Assembly (NCBI RefSeq): GCF_000212735.1
Contig: NC_015510.1
Location: 5,581,001-5,645,000 of the forward strand
DNA: 64,000 nt
From: Haliscomenobacter hydrossis DSM 1100
GTDB lineage: Bacteria > Bacteroidota > Bacteroidia > Chitinophagales > Saprospiraceae
Direction of reading: 5' to 3'
In this document: one piece after another, positions 36,216 through 45,099 of the stretch
Numbering within the stretch: position 1 is the first letter of the stretch
How the letters are laid out: each line of letters begins with the position of its first letter
Notes under the pieces: model-generated
What the model was told of the DNA's origin: nothing
Database searches by the model: none
Seen by the model: only the letters and a program-made list of their open reading frames with translations
Position numbers and translations under genes: made by a program

Positions 36216-37781
36216 TCAGCCCAACTGCTCCAACTTCCAGTCTTCAATGTTTTTGATTGTAGATGAAAAATTAACCCCTACCCCCAGTACGGGTTTTCCT
36301 TTTTGCCAAAAGGCCTGGTAGTATTGTTTTTGGCGAATTTGGTTCAGCGCTACATCGGCGCTTTGGTCGAGTTTGAATTCAAACAGGTAGATGTGGGTGG
36401 GGGTTTCCACTACTGCGTCCGCACGCCCATCAGCAGTACATACCTCGCTGTGTACACTCAGTCCCATGTAGGTGAAGAGCAGGTGAATGGCGGCGTGGAA
36501 AAACTTCTCCGGGTAGTGTTCATGCAATTGGTAGGGAATACCTTTGAACATGCCTTGCAATACTTGGATGGCTTGCTCCAGGTTCTGGTTGCGCAGCAAA
36601 GTTTCGAGTTTGAACACCAGCGGCAGTCCTTCGCCGTAGCGCAGGCCACTGAATGCTTCAAAAAGATAGCCATTCATGGCGTACTCCACTTCGTGGTTGG
36701 GGTAATCGAGTTCGTAGAGGCCAAATGGATTGCGCGTCTTGATGGTCAGGTATCCGGTTTGGTACAAAAGGCCATATACATTGAGGTTTTCCAGCTCGAA
36801 GGTATCGAAACTCTGTTCGGGCTGAGGGTCATTGGTAAATTTGTAAATACCCTCCTGCTTGAGCAGATTGATGAGAAAAGTGGGTGTACCCGTTTCAAAC
36901 CAGAAGTTTTTAAATTCCTTGCGATCGAAAAAATTATTCACTGAAACGGGATTGTATACCCGTTGCGCATCCAAGTGAAAGCGATAGCCATTGTACCACC
37001 AACGCAACTGGTCGAGTAGTTTTGTTGGGTTGATCAGGAGTTGGGTGGCGGTGGTTTCGAGCTCCTCCATAAAATTGCTTTCAAGTTCCTGCTGTGTATA
37101 CCCCAGCATGGTAGCGTACTGGGGGTGCATGCTGAGGTCGGTGAGGTTGTTCATGCCCGAAAAGATGCCAACTTTGGAAAATTTGCTTACCCCTGTGATG
37201 AAAACGAATTCGAGATGGGAGTCGAGATCCTTGAGTACAGTGTAGAAACTTTTGAGGAGTTCACGATTTTCGTAAGCTTTCTCTATTTCTTTGCCGAGGT
37301 AGTTGATGATGGGCGCATCGTATTCATCGATTAGGACAACCACTTTGTTTTTTTTGGCAAGTTCCACAATCATTTCTTTAAACATACTTGCTACCCCGAT
37401 GGTCTTGAGTTGTATTCTTTTAGACAGCGCAATTTGCTTCAACTCTTGTTCCAGAGCTGCTTTCAGCCCGATTTCCTGGAACCCCAAAGCGCTAAACGAA
37501 ATCCGAAGGACGGGATGTGTACGGTTCCAATCCCAGTGGTCTTGAATCCACAACCCCTTGAACAAGTCCCGACTGCCCAAGTACAACTCTTGTAGCACGG
37601 CCAAAGTTATGGATTTTCCAAAACGCCGGGGGCGGGATAAAAAATAAGCCCCGGGAGTTCGACACATTTCATAGATGTATCGGGTTTTGTCGATGTATTT
37701 GAAATCGTTCTCAATGATTTTACGGAAATCTTGTAAACCAAGTGGAAGGTCTTGTGCCATGTTGATGGGTACTTTGTGCAA
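36216..37781 (-). CDS. AAA-ATPase-like protein with PD-(D/E)XK C-terminus (PF09820/PF08011 type)
   Basis: 521 residues; MAQDLPLGLQDF at ATG 37760 is an equally good start. Motifs LPLGLQDFRKIIENDFKYIDKT, SRPRRFGKSITL (P-loop variant), VVVLIDEYDAPI and VFITGVSKFSKV are those of the AAA-ATPase_like family. The C-terminus has GRADAVVETPTHIYLFEFK, the nuclease-fold D...E-x-K signature of PDDEXK_9. The genes are numerous in Bacteroidota and behave as mobile or selfish loci; the biochemical role is unproven. It is convergent with the helicase fusion, 14 bases apart. Confidence 0.92.
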   Translation of the reverse strand: MHKVPINMAQDLPLGLQDFRKIIENDFKYIDKTRYIYEMCRTPGAYFLSRPRRFGKSITLAVLQELYLGSRDLFKGLWIQDHWDWNRTHPVLRISFSALGFQEIGLKAALEQELKQIALSKRIQLKTIGVASMFKEMIVELAKKNKVVVLIDEYDAPIINYLGKEIEKAYENRELLKSFYTVLKDLDSHLEFVFITGVSKFSKVGIFSGMNNLTDLSMHPQYATMLGYTQQELESNFMEELETTATQLLINPTKLLDQLRWWYNGYRFHLDAQRVYNPVSVNNFFDRKEFKNFWFETGTPTFLINLLKQEGIYKFTNDPQPEQSFDTFELENLNVYGLLYQTGYLTIKTRNPFGLYELDYPNHEVEYAMNGYLFEAFSGLRYGEGLPLVFKLETLLRNQNLEQAIQVLQGMFKGIPYQLHEHYPEKFFHAAIHLLFTYMGLSVHSEVCTADGRADAVVETPTHIYLFEFKLDQSADVALNQIRQKQYYQAFWQKGKPVLGVGVNFSSTIKNIEDWKLEQLG

Positions 37782-37860
37782 AGATAGGATTTGTAGGGGA
37801 AAGTGGAAAGGGTTTGAGGGGATACGCCGCGTGGGGTATAGCGGGTGGGCTGAAGGGTCT

Positions 37861-39235
37861 TCATTCTTGGTTAGTGAGTTGCCAATATCCGCCTTTGTCG
37901 GGGCCTACCCTTTGGATGGTTCTGTTTTCTTTTAATTTGTTGAGCAAGTACTCTACTCCTCTGCGTGTGAGTCCGGTTTCTCTCATCATCTCTTTGGTTG
38001 TAGTTTTAGCGTTGGATTTAATGAGTGTTGTGATCTTTTCTTCCGAAGTTTTCTCCACAGTTTTCTCCACAGTTTTCTCCACAGTTTTTAATGGACGTTG
38101 AAATATCACTGTAAACATTCCTTCCGTACTGTACTGGGGTGCTGGCAAATTTGCAGCTTTCATTGCCTCGTTCATCCGGTTGATACCTGATCCGATTTGC
38201 TCGACGAGCTGCATTTTTGCAAAGAGTCCAAAAATGAGTGGATTGCGAGAATGACTGCGCTTGCCGAAATCTGCGGGGGGAATGGCACTTACGAGTCCAC
38301 CGGGGGTTGCTGATTTCGATGCGGTCTGTGAATAACTCAACAGTAGTCACCGCGCCTTTATCGTAGTAGTCCCGATGAGATAAGCTGTTGATGATGGCTT
38401 CTTTGAATACGGTTTCAGGTATTTCCCAAATTTCATTTCTGGGGCCAGAACCTTGCCCTTCAATGTCATACCGAACGTCCAGTTTTTCTCTGAGCCATTG
38501 AATTGCTTTGAGGTACTGAGCATATAAAGGGCCGCCAAAGGGTTTGTCGTCAATAATGTAACGCTTGTTGGTGTCAGCAAACGCAACGCAACGGATGATG
38601 GCTTTTTCAAAATAGGTTTCTGGCGCTTTGCCAAAGAACAAAACAGCACCATTTTTTACAAATCCTTCACTTGTGAATAATTTCAGATTGTTGTACACCT
38701 GAAAATCGGGTACAGTTGTGCTTAAATGAGCCATTTCCTTAAAAACAGCTGCATTGGTTTTGTCAATTTCATTGGCAGCATCAAAATCTCTACAGGGACT
38801 TTCATCAAAATAGATTTTCCCAGACTGCTGGAAAAAGTCCCTCATTTCCTCTGCTGTGGTCAATTTTTGGCTATTCGGGCCAAGGCGAATATATATGGCA
38901 CCCGAAAAAATGTAAGGCTTTTCTGTACCAGAAGGCACCTCAATTACACCGATATTTTTTCCTCCCACTTCAACTATAGATAGGGTACAATACAGTGCGG
39001 GGCTAATGTCGCTGATGCTGTTCTGAATGGCTGAGCGTCTAGCATTGTCGATGTTGATGCCTTTGATTTGATTGTGGTCATCTACGCCAAGCAGCAATAC
39101 ACCTCCTGCAGCGTTGGCAAACGCGCATACTTCCTCGGTGAGTTCCCGTACTTTTGAAGGAACTGCAACCTTGAATTCGGCATTGTAACCCTCGCCGCTA
39201 GTCACGATTAGTTGGATGTCTTCTGCTGAAAGCAT
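37861..39235 (-). pseudogene. AlbA_2 (Schlafen-like) ATP-binding regulator, frameshifted in a C run
   Basis: Two minus-strand frames form one gene. The first part (from ATG 39235) has the AlbA_2 domain ESxxxEFK-type start (EGYNAEFKVAVPSKV), GGVLLLGVDDHNQIKG, and the helicase-like HTH region INSLSHRDYYDKGAV, up to RIEISNP. At 38302-38306 five Cs stand where four would keep frame; one fewer joins IEISNPGGLVSAIPP to SRNPLIFGLFAKMQLVEQIGSG and a C-terminal winged helix. The joined protein would be 457 residues. Three tandem copies of KTVE precede the HTH (about 38045-38095). It could be a true pseudogene, slippage phase variation or a sequencing error. Confidence 0.88.
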
Positions 39236-39347
39236 GCGTTGCTCGATAGTTCTGAAAGATTTTAAAGGCTTGGTTTATTGCTTTTGCAAGATAAAAATAA
39301 TTAATTGTTTGTTAAAAATAATTTTTGTTTTTTTTAGTGACCGAACT

Positions 39348-39390
39348 TATCCTCAAATTGTTCAGAAACTGTCCGGACAATTTGAGGATA
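39348..39390. repeat. Palindrome preceding a DUF4143 relic
   Basis: 14-base perfect arms TATCCTCAAATTGT / ACAATTTGAGGATA around a 15-base loop. Its place just upstream of DUF4143-derived sequence parallels the double palindrome before the intact DUF4143 gene at 32159, although the bases differ. Confidence 0.75.
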
Positions 39391-39420
39391 GGTTTGATAA
39401 AACTGCTTGTAAAGGTGAAA

Positions 39421-39462
39421 ATTGGTTTTAAGGTAGTGAACCGAGAGAATTATTTGCCGGAG
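39421..39462 (+). pseudogene. C-terminal relic of a DUF4143 ATPase gene
   Basis: Translation gives GFKVVNRENYLPERG, matching the tail of the intact protein at 32159-33292 (SFEVVNRENYLGWVG) over VVNRENYL. The rest of the gene is missing; the sequence then runs on to a stop at 39546. It is evidence of a second, deleted copy of this mobile family. Confidence 0.65.
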
Positions 39463-39548
39463 CGAGGGATTTCTCACCAAATGTCACTAATCGATGCATT
39501 TTCCAGGGCAGAGAATATGTTGCGGGGGGGTACAAAGTTTTTTTGACA

Positions 39549-39586
39549 CAGCAACAAATCCTGATTGTTTTCAGGATTTGCTGCTG
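39549..39586. terminator. Hairpin terminator at the 3-prime end of the collar-domain gene
   Basis: CAGCAACAAATCCTGA / TCAGGATTTGCTGCTG pair with one G-T mismatch around TTGTTT. On the minus strand it lies 15 bases past the stop of the 39602-41029 gene, with a run AACTTTGTACC afterwards; the T run is weak. Confidence 0.6.
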
Positions 39587-39601
39587 AAAAATAGGTTTCT
39601 T

Positions 39602-41029
39602 TTAGTACTTGATGATGTAGAGGACGTAGACGTTTTTGGGACGGGTTTCGGAGCCGGTGCGAGGGGTGCCGTTGGTGCCATCACTTGTAGGGTTAGTAAT
39701 ACTCGGCGTTCTAAATAGAGCGGCTCCATTACTTGACTCACCACCCATACCACTAGCAGCCGGTTGAGTATTCAAAAATCTAGCCCCGTCAGTACTATGA
39801 AAATGCCCCTGAAACATATCATCTTGATAACTCCCCACTCGATTACCTGCGTTGCCACTATTTTTAGAAGCTCGGGTAGTTTTATCAGGGTCATTGCCCG
39901 CCGTGCCATCTATCCCACGAAGAAATAGCCCACGCAGATCAGGCAGATTAAAACTTCCCGAACCACCATCGCCCCAATTGGTTCCAATGGCTCCAAAAAG
40001 CTCTGGGTACTTGCTACTGCTTACCGTTGAACCATCACAAAGCAACCAACCGTCCGGTGGAGTAGCTCCTCCGTAAGCCATAATCGACCCCGCTGGAACC
40101 CCATTCGTTGCGCTAATTTTATTGGTTCCATCGATGGAAATGCCAGTGCCCGCAGTATATGTTGTCCCTCCTCCGCCGGAGCCAGTAGGCAAAGTCACGG
40201 TGCCACCTCCTTTGCTCAGGGTAAGTTCATTGTTGTTGCTGTTTAAACTCAGCGTTTGGATTTCATTGACGGTGCTGGTATCGCCATCGCCAGCATTTGA
40301 AATGGTATTACCGTTGATCGTGATGCCTTTGCCCGCGGTGTAGTTTGTACCTGTTCCACCACCGCCAGTATTGGTTGCACTGATGGTATTCCCATTAATG
40401 GCAATCCCTTCACCGGCCCTCAAGTCGGTGCTGATGACATTGGTGGGGCTGATGGAAATGCCAGAACCGCCGGAGTAAGTGGGGCCAGCCGTTCCTCCTT
40501 GTTGAGTGAGCAAAACAGTTCCACCACCTTTATTTAATGACAACTGTTTGCCATCGGGGCTGAGGTTGAGGGTCTGGATTTCGTTGGTATTGTCCAGATC
40601 TCCCGTATTGGTGATGGTGTTTCCACTGACGCCAATGCCGGCTCCCGCCTTGAGGTTGGTGTTTTCGGCGTACAGGGCGTAGGGGACGCTGAGCATTTTG
40701 CTCGTGCCTATCAACACCCCATCAATGGATACCTGGAGAAATTTGGCGCCACTACCCCAGTTGATTTTTTGAAAATCATTGAGGTTCAAGCTGCCAATTT
40801 CGAGCGTGAAAAGCCCTTGGCTATTCGTTGTTACTGGGTATTCCTCGTTGAATATTTCCGGACCAGATGCACTTTGGTTCAAAATGGCAATTTTGACTCG
40901 AATGAGCTGGTTGGCGCGGGGGGTGTTGTCGCTGTTCCAGGCTATGGCCTGGTAGTTGAGGGATTGGGGGGATTGGGCTGAGATGGTATTTGCACAAAGG
41001 ATTAGCAAGATAATTAGTAAATTTTTCAT
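39602..41029 (-). CDS. Secreted stalk protein with phage tail-collar C-terminal domain
   Basis: 475 residues, Sec signal MKNLLIILLILCANTISAQ. Residues 20-125 are a beta domain (SPQSLNYQAIAWNSDNTPRA). From 125 to 315 there is a repetitive Gly/Thr/Asn stalk with recurrent ISxNTISATN and LSLNxxxxELTLSKGGGTV units, likely a trimeric beta-helix. The tip (about 318-475) is a phage tail collar domain (GSIMAYGGATPPDGWLLCDG, NLPDLRGLFLRG, ETRPKNVYVLYIIKY). It is nearly identical to the neighbour at 41140-42519 up to residue 310 but has a different tip. It is probably a cell-surface adhesin or recognition fibre. No other phage genes are present. Confidence 0.87.
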   Translation of the reverse strand: MKNLLIILLILCANTISAQSPQSLNYQAIAWNSDNTPRANQLIRVKIAILNQSASGPEIFNEEYPVTTNSQGLFTLEIGSLNLNDFQKINWGSGAKFLQVSIDGVLIGTSKMLSVPYALYAENTNLKAGAGIGVSGNTITNTGDLDNTNEIQTLNLSPDGKQLSLNKGGGTVLLTQQGGTAGPTYSGGSGISISPTNVISTDLRAGEGIAINGNTISATNTGGGGTGTNYTAGKGITINGNTISNAGDGDTSTVNEIQTLSLNSNNNELTLSKGGGTVTLPTGSGGGGTTYTAGTGISIDGTNKISATNGVPAGSIMAYGGATPPDGWLLCDGSTVSSSKYPELFGAIGTNWGDGGSGSFNLPDLRGLFLRGIDGTAGNDPDKTTRASKNSGNAGNRVGSYQDDMFQGHFHSTDGARFLNTQPAASGMGGESSNGAALFRTPSITNPTSDGTNGTPRTGSETRPKNVYVLYIIKY

Positions 41030-41139
41030 TTGATGGGTTTCATTGGGTTATTATGTTAGACTCCGCATCGCGTTAGGTTTTGTGCAAATTCCATAGGACT
41101 TTTACCGAAAAGAAATGCATAAAACCTGGCTTGGCATAG

Positions 41140-42519
41140 TTAACGAATTCTGACGATGCCAAAAGTTGGAACATAAAGATTTAAAGCCTCAGTGGGTAAT
41201 GTACTTCGATGATACAAATTCAATTCCATCCTTAGAACCTCTCCTTTTTCTAAAAAAAGAGGCCAAGTGGAAGACCCACTACCTCGTCCCCCGCTAAAAA
41301 GTGTTACGCAATGTGCAATGTTTGTCGATTTACTGCCAGTTGTTGTAACTACTCGAATAGCAGCTTCATCGTTGTTATTTGTGTTTATCCAACCAGAGAA
41401 ATATACCAGGTATAGCCCTGAAGTCGGAACAGTAATATTTGCCACATTCGAAATAGGCTGCCAGATCGCTTCATTACGCATCGTAAATATTTGGTTGGTG
41501 GCTCTACTTTCAATATGATCTTTAGTCGGCAGTGTCACCTCATTCCCATTACTAATGCTCAATACCCCATCCGCATAATTCAAGCTCTGCTGCTCATTCG
41601 CGCTGATGGTATTGCCCGTGATGTTGATGCCCGCGCCCGCAGTGTATGTTGTACCCCCACCACCGGAGCCTGTAGGCAAAGTCACGGTGCCACCTCCCTT
41701 GCTCAGGGTAAGTTCATTGTTGTTGCTGTTTAGACTCAGCGTTTGAATTTCATTGACGGTGCTGGTATCTCCATCCCCAGCATTGGAAATGGTATTGCCA
41801 TTGATGCTGATGCCTTTGCCCGCAGTGTAGGTTGTACCTGTTCCACCGCCGCCTGTATTGGTCGCGCTGATGGTATTCCCATTGATGGCAATGCCTTCAC
41901 CGGCCCTCAAATCGGTGCTGATGACGTTGGTAGGGCTGATCGAAATACCGGAGCCGCCGGAGTAAGTAGGGCCAGTAGTTCCTCCTGATGAAGGGAGCAA
42001 AACGGTTCCTCCTCCTTTACTTAATGACAATTGTCTGCTATCGCCACTGATGCTGAGGGTCTGGATTTCGTTGGTATTGTCCAGATCTCCCGTATTGGTG
42101 ATGGTATTGCCGCTGACGCCAATGCCTGCCCCCGCCTTGAGGTTGGTGTTTTCAGCGTACAGGGCGTAGGGGACGCTGAGCATTTTGCTCGTGCCAATCA
42201 ACACTCCGTCAATGGATACCTGGAGAAATTTGGCGCCACTGCCCCAGTTGATTTTTTGAAAATCATTGAGATTCAAACTACCAATTTCGAGGGTGAAAAG
42301 CCCCTGGCTATTCGTCGTAACCGGATATTCCTCGTTGAATATTTCCGGGCCAGCCGCACTTTGGTTCAAAATGGCAATTTTGACCCGAATGAGCTGGTTG
42401 GCACGGGGGGTGTTGTCGCTGTTCCAGGCGATGGCTTGGTAGTTGAGGGATTGGGGGGATTGGGCGATTAGAAAACAGCCGAAAAGACAGGTGATTAACA
42501 AGGATATTAGTTTTTTCAT
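41140..42519 (-). CDS. Secreted stalk protein with C1q/TNF-like C-terminal domain
   Basis: 459 residues, signal MKKLISLLITCLFGCFLIAQ. Residues 20-300 match the neighbouring collar protein almost residue for residue, including the SPQSLNYQAIAWNSD start and the whole Gly-rich stalk. The tip then switches to a jelly-roll like C1q/TNF: NVANITVPTSGLYLVYFSGW, RVVTTTGSKSTNIAHCVTLF, LFLEKGEVLRMELNL. The pair looks like a duplication followed by tip exchange, giving two binding specificities on one stalk. Both genes share strand and a 110-base gap. Confidence 0.85.
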   Translation of the reverse strand: MKKLISLLITCLFGCFLIAQSPQSLNYQAIAWNSDNTPRANQLIRVKIAILNQSAAGPEIFNEEYPVTTNSQGLFTLEIGSLNLNDFQKINWGSGAKFLQVSIDGVLIGTSKMLSVPYALYAENTNLKAGAGIGVSGNTITNTGDLDNTNEIQTLSISGDSRQLSLSKGGGTVLLPSSGGTTGPTYSGGSGISISPTNVISTDLRAGEGIAINGNTISATNTGGGGTGTTYTAGKGISINGNTISNAGDGDTSTVNEIQTLSLNSNNNELTLSKGGGTVTLPTGSGGGGTTYTAGAGINITGNTISANEQQSLNYADGVLSISNGNEVTLPTKDHIESRATNQIFTMRNEAIWQPISNVANITVPTSGLYLVYFSGWINTNNNDEAAIRVVTTTGSKSTNIAHCVTLFSGGRGSGSSTWPLFLEKGEVLRMELNLYHRSTLPTEALNLYVPTFGIVRIR

Positions 42520-42611
42520 ACCGGGTTTTTGAATTGTTTAAATGAGGCTTCAAAATACAGCCCTGTTTTCTATTATACAAATATGAAAGGGGAAAATATT
42601 TGAATAATTTC

Positions 42612-42619
42612 TACCTTTG
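42612..42619 (+). promoter_or_regulatory. Candidate -7 box (TACCTTTG)
   Basis: An exact TAnnTTTG match 57 bases upstream of the protease/FGE fusion gene, in the divergent gap with the C1q-like stalk gene. No -33 TTTG box is found at the usual distance. Confidence 0.4.
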
Positions 42620-42675
42620 ACGCAACATTTGAGGATCGATTTTTTTTAAGAAAAGACACGTCGAAAATCTACTTT

Positions 42676-44118
42676 ATGTACATTGGTTTGTATTCGCATG
42701 CGAAATCGTTGCTGCAAAAATCGGCTATGCTCATGTTGGTGTGTAGTTGTTTTCCAAAACTTATTGCACAGCAACTCGAACTGGGTTCACGCATCAAACA
42801 ATTGCAGTCCAATGTTGCACATGTCATGGTTAAATTTAGCGAAGAAGCGAATCTTGGCCCAATAGATGGCTACGGTTTTTTAATTGGTCAACAAGGAAAC
42901 AAATACTATATCATCACCGCTTGGCATACGGTAGAGCCCATCAATAATCAGGTTCCAGCTATTACCATTCAATTTCGGGATCAAAAAACTCCGGTGGTCG
43001 CCTCGGTTGTAGATCATTGGAATGAACCTCTTGATGAACCATTTGATTTGGCCATATTGGAAATCCAAATGGCACCTTATGTCTGGCGAAAGTACTGCGC
43101 AAGTTTTGTTGGTGCAAAACTCGATCAAAAACCAACATTTATGGCCTGGCAAAGCCAATGGCGGGACTACCCACCAGCCCTTGACGTTGGTAGAATTACA
43201 AAAAGTGAAGAAAACGATCCATTTATCCGCTTTGAACATAAGGACGTTGCCGTTGGTGCATCGGGCTCACCCTTAATTACCGATAAAGGCATAATCGGGA
43301 TGATTCTTAATAATCAAGATGGAGGGCGCTCAACGGCTCTATCCATCATCAAAATCAGGTCTTTGCTAGAGGAAAAACACAGCGATAAATTTCAATTAAA
43401 ACCAATTGCTTTTCGAGACCAGATGGTACTTATTCCAGGCACCACGTTTGAAATGGGCTCCAGAAAGAAAGAGGCAAGTGATATTGTACCCACACACCCG
43501 GTTACCTTAAGTCCATTTTACATCGATAAGTATGAGTTGAGCTTCAAGGAATACAATATCTACCTAAAAGACAGCAGTAAAAAAACCTTTGACAACCGAA
43601 GTGAAAACGATCCGGTGATCAACATTACCTGGTGGGATGCCATCAAATTTTGCAACTGGTTAAGTATCGAAGATGGGTATGAAGAAGTTTACGAGTTTGT
43701 GCCGGGTGGAGAACTGATCGTTCACTGGAAGAGGGATGGCTATCGGCTACCCACTGAATCAGAATGGGAATATGCGGCAAGTGGGGGATTCAACAAATAT
43801 TCAACAGAAGTAAAAAACACCCCCCTCCCCAAGCGGAAAGCCCCGCAACAAGTGACAACGGGTAGCCCAAATGCTTTTGAATTGTTTCACATGAACGATA
43901 ATGTTGCGGAATGGTGTTGGGATTATTATAACGAAAAAACCTACCAAATTCGCAATAGTGACCGGAACCTAGACCCCCGGGGACCTGATATTGGCTCAAA
44001 GCGCGTAGTGCGCGGAGGCAATTGGGCCGATAAAAATTTTAAATTTTACCTGCGCAGAAGCTACCCTGCGAATGCAAATTATCCTAAAGTCGGCTTACGT
44101 TTGGTACGCAACGGATAG
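42676..44118 (+). CDS. Trypsin-like protease fused to a formylglycine-generating-enzyme-type (FGE/SUMF1) domain
   Basis: 480 residues with a hydrophobic signal (LQKSAMLMLVCSCFPKLIAQQ). Residues 45-240 are a trypsin-like/HtrA-type protease with an intact triad: His84 in ITAWHTVE, Asp124 in FDLAILEI and Ser196 in GASGSP. Residues 253-480 are an FGE-sulfatase fold (QMVLIPGTTFEMGS, YRLPTESEWEYAASGG, NVAEWCWDYY, VVRGGNWADKNF, VGLRLVRNG). The C-terminal active-site cysteines of true FGE are absent, so this domain probably binds rather than oxidises. Its stop abuts the stop of the PorP/SprF gene with no gap. It is predicted to be exported and proteolytic; the target is unknown. Confidence 0.88.
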   Translation: MYIGLYSHAKSLLQKSAMLMLVCSCFPKLIAQQLELGSRIKQLQSNVAHVMVKFSEEANLGPIDGYGFLIGQQGNKYYIITAWHTVEPINNQVPAITIQFRDQKTPVVASVVDHWNEPLDEPFDLAILEIQMAPYVWRKYCASFVGAKLDQKPTFMAWQSQWRDYPPALDVGRITKSEENDPFIRFEHKDVAVGASGSPLITDKGIIGMILNNQDGGRSTALSIIKIRSLLEEKHSDKFQLKPIAFRDQMVLIPGTTFEMGSRKKEASDIVPTHPVTLSPFYIDKYELSFKEYNIYLKDSSKKTFDNRSENDPVINITWWDAIKFCNWLSIEDGYEEVYEFVPGGELIVHWKRDGYRLPTESEWEYAASGGFNKYSTEVKNTPLPKRKAPQQVTTGSPNAFELFHMNDNVAEWCWDYYNEKTYQIRNSDRNLDPRGPDIGSKRVVRGGNWADKNFKFYLRRSYPANANYPKVGLRLVRNG

Positions 44119-45090
44119 TTACCAAGCATACGAAAAACTGGCCTCAAAGGTTTGTCCAAAAAAATTGCGCACTTTGGAAAAAGATTGGTTGTACCCCAGC
44201 GACAGGCGATACATTGGATCGTCGTTGACATCAACGCCCAATTCCAGGCGCATCATTTGGGACGTTCCTCCGCCAACACCAAACCAGAATGCTTGTTCAA
44301 GATGATGCCGGACACTGCCTTCTACACTGATTGGAGCATTTGGTAAATACCGGCTCCAAAGCGAGATTTCGGTAAAACTATGATTGTCATTCTCTCGGTT
44401 TTGTTCACCGAATAAATAGACTCCAGCACTCAGATAAATGTGGGGAACCCGCTCAATGACGTATTGACTATTGTCGCCTAAGGCAATACTCCTTTTAAAC
44501 GTTTGGGGGATCGACAAACCGAAATAGTAGTTGGTTTGGGAAGAATAGTCCCCCAGGTACAACATCACCCCGGCCCCAACATCCAAATTGAACGTATTCG
44601 AAGCACTCAGTGCCTCTAATTCACTTTCACTGATGTTTTCTGTGGCGCTTGTGCCCGACAGGATTTCTGCCAAATTAGCCCGGTATTGTACACCCCCCAA
44701 ATTGAAACCCGCGACCAGAGAATTTTTGCCCGCTCGCCAGCGACAAGCGGTATGGGCATAAGCTCCCGTTTGACCGAAAGCACCCGCTTTATCGTTCAGC
44801 AAATGTCCCCCTGCAATTAAGCTAAAGGTTTCGTCCATGTCATCATCGGCGATGTATTCAAAAGTAATGACCTGGGTTTTTGGTGCTTCGGGAATCTGAG
44901 TCCACTGATGCCTCATGCTGGCATTAACGGACCACTTTTTTTGAAAGGCAATGAAATTGCTGCTTACCCCGGCCGGATTAACCAGGCCCCAATGGTCTCG
45001 GTAGAAAGAATAAGCAGGCAACTGTTGGCCGCAAACCATCGTCACACTACATGCGGTAATCAGGAGGATGAGTAAGGATGATTGATACAT
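44119..45090 (-). CDS. PorP/SprF-family type IX secretion membrane protein
   Basis: 323 residues. Signal MYQSSLLILLITACSVTMVCGQQ, then QLPAYSFYRDHWGLVNPAGVS, the PorP/SprF opening, and alternating amphipathic strands of a beta barrel ending in an aromatic residue (EASFSYAW). PorP/SprF-like proteins attach or deliver T9SS type B cargo at the cell surface. It follows the type B cargo gene by nine bases, the standard cargo-then-SprF pairing. Confidence 0.92.
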   Translation of the reverse strand: MYQSSLLILLITACSVTMVCGQQLPAYSFYRDHWGLVNPAGVSSNFIAFQKKWSVNASMRHQWTQIPEAPKTQVITFEYIADDDMDETFSLIAGGHLLNDKAGAFGQTGAYAHTACRWRAGKNSLVAGFNLGGVQYRANLAEILSGTSATENISESELEALSASNTFNLDVGAGVMLYLGDYSSQTNYYFGLSIPQTFKRSIALGDNSQYVIERVPHIYLSAGVYLFGEQNRENDNHSFTEISLWSRYLPNAPISVEGSVRHHLEQAFWFGVGGGTSQMMRLELGVDVNDDPMYRLSLGYNQSFSKVRNFFGQTFEASFSYAW

Positions 45091-45099
45091 AACGGAGGA

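Noticed and set aside
39602-42519. Prophage tail module because of the tail-collar domain
   Set aside because: Both proteins have Sec signal peptides and a Bacteroidota-type base domain; no other phage structural, integrase or lysis genes occur nearby.
43430-44118. FGE-type C-terminal domain as a diversity-generating retroelement target
   Set aside because: FGE/C-lectin tails are common DGR variable regions, but no reverse transcriptase, template repeat or adenine-biased duplicate was found in the window.
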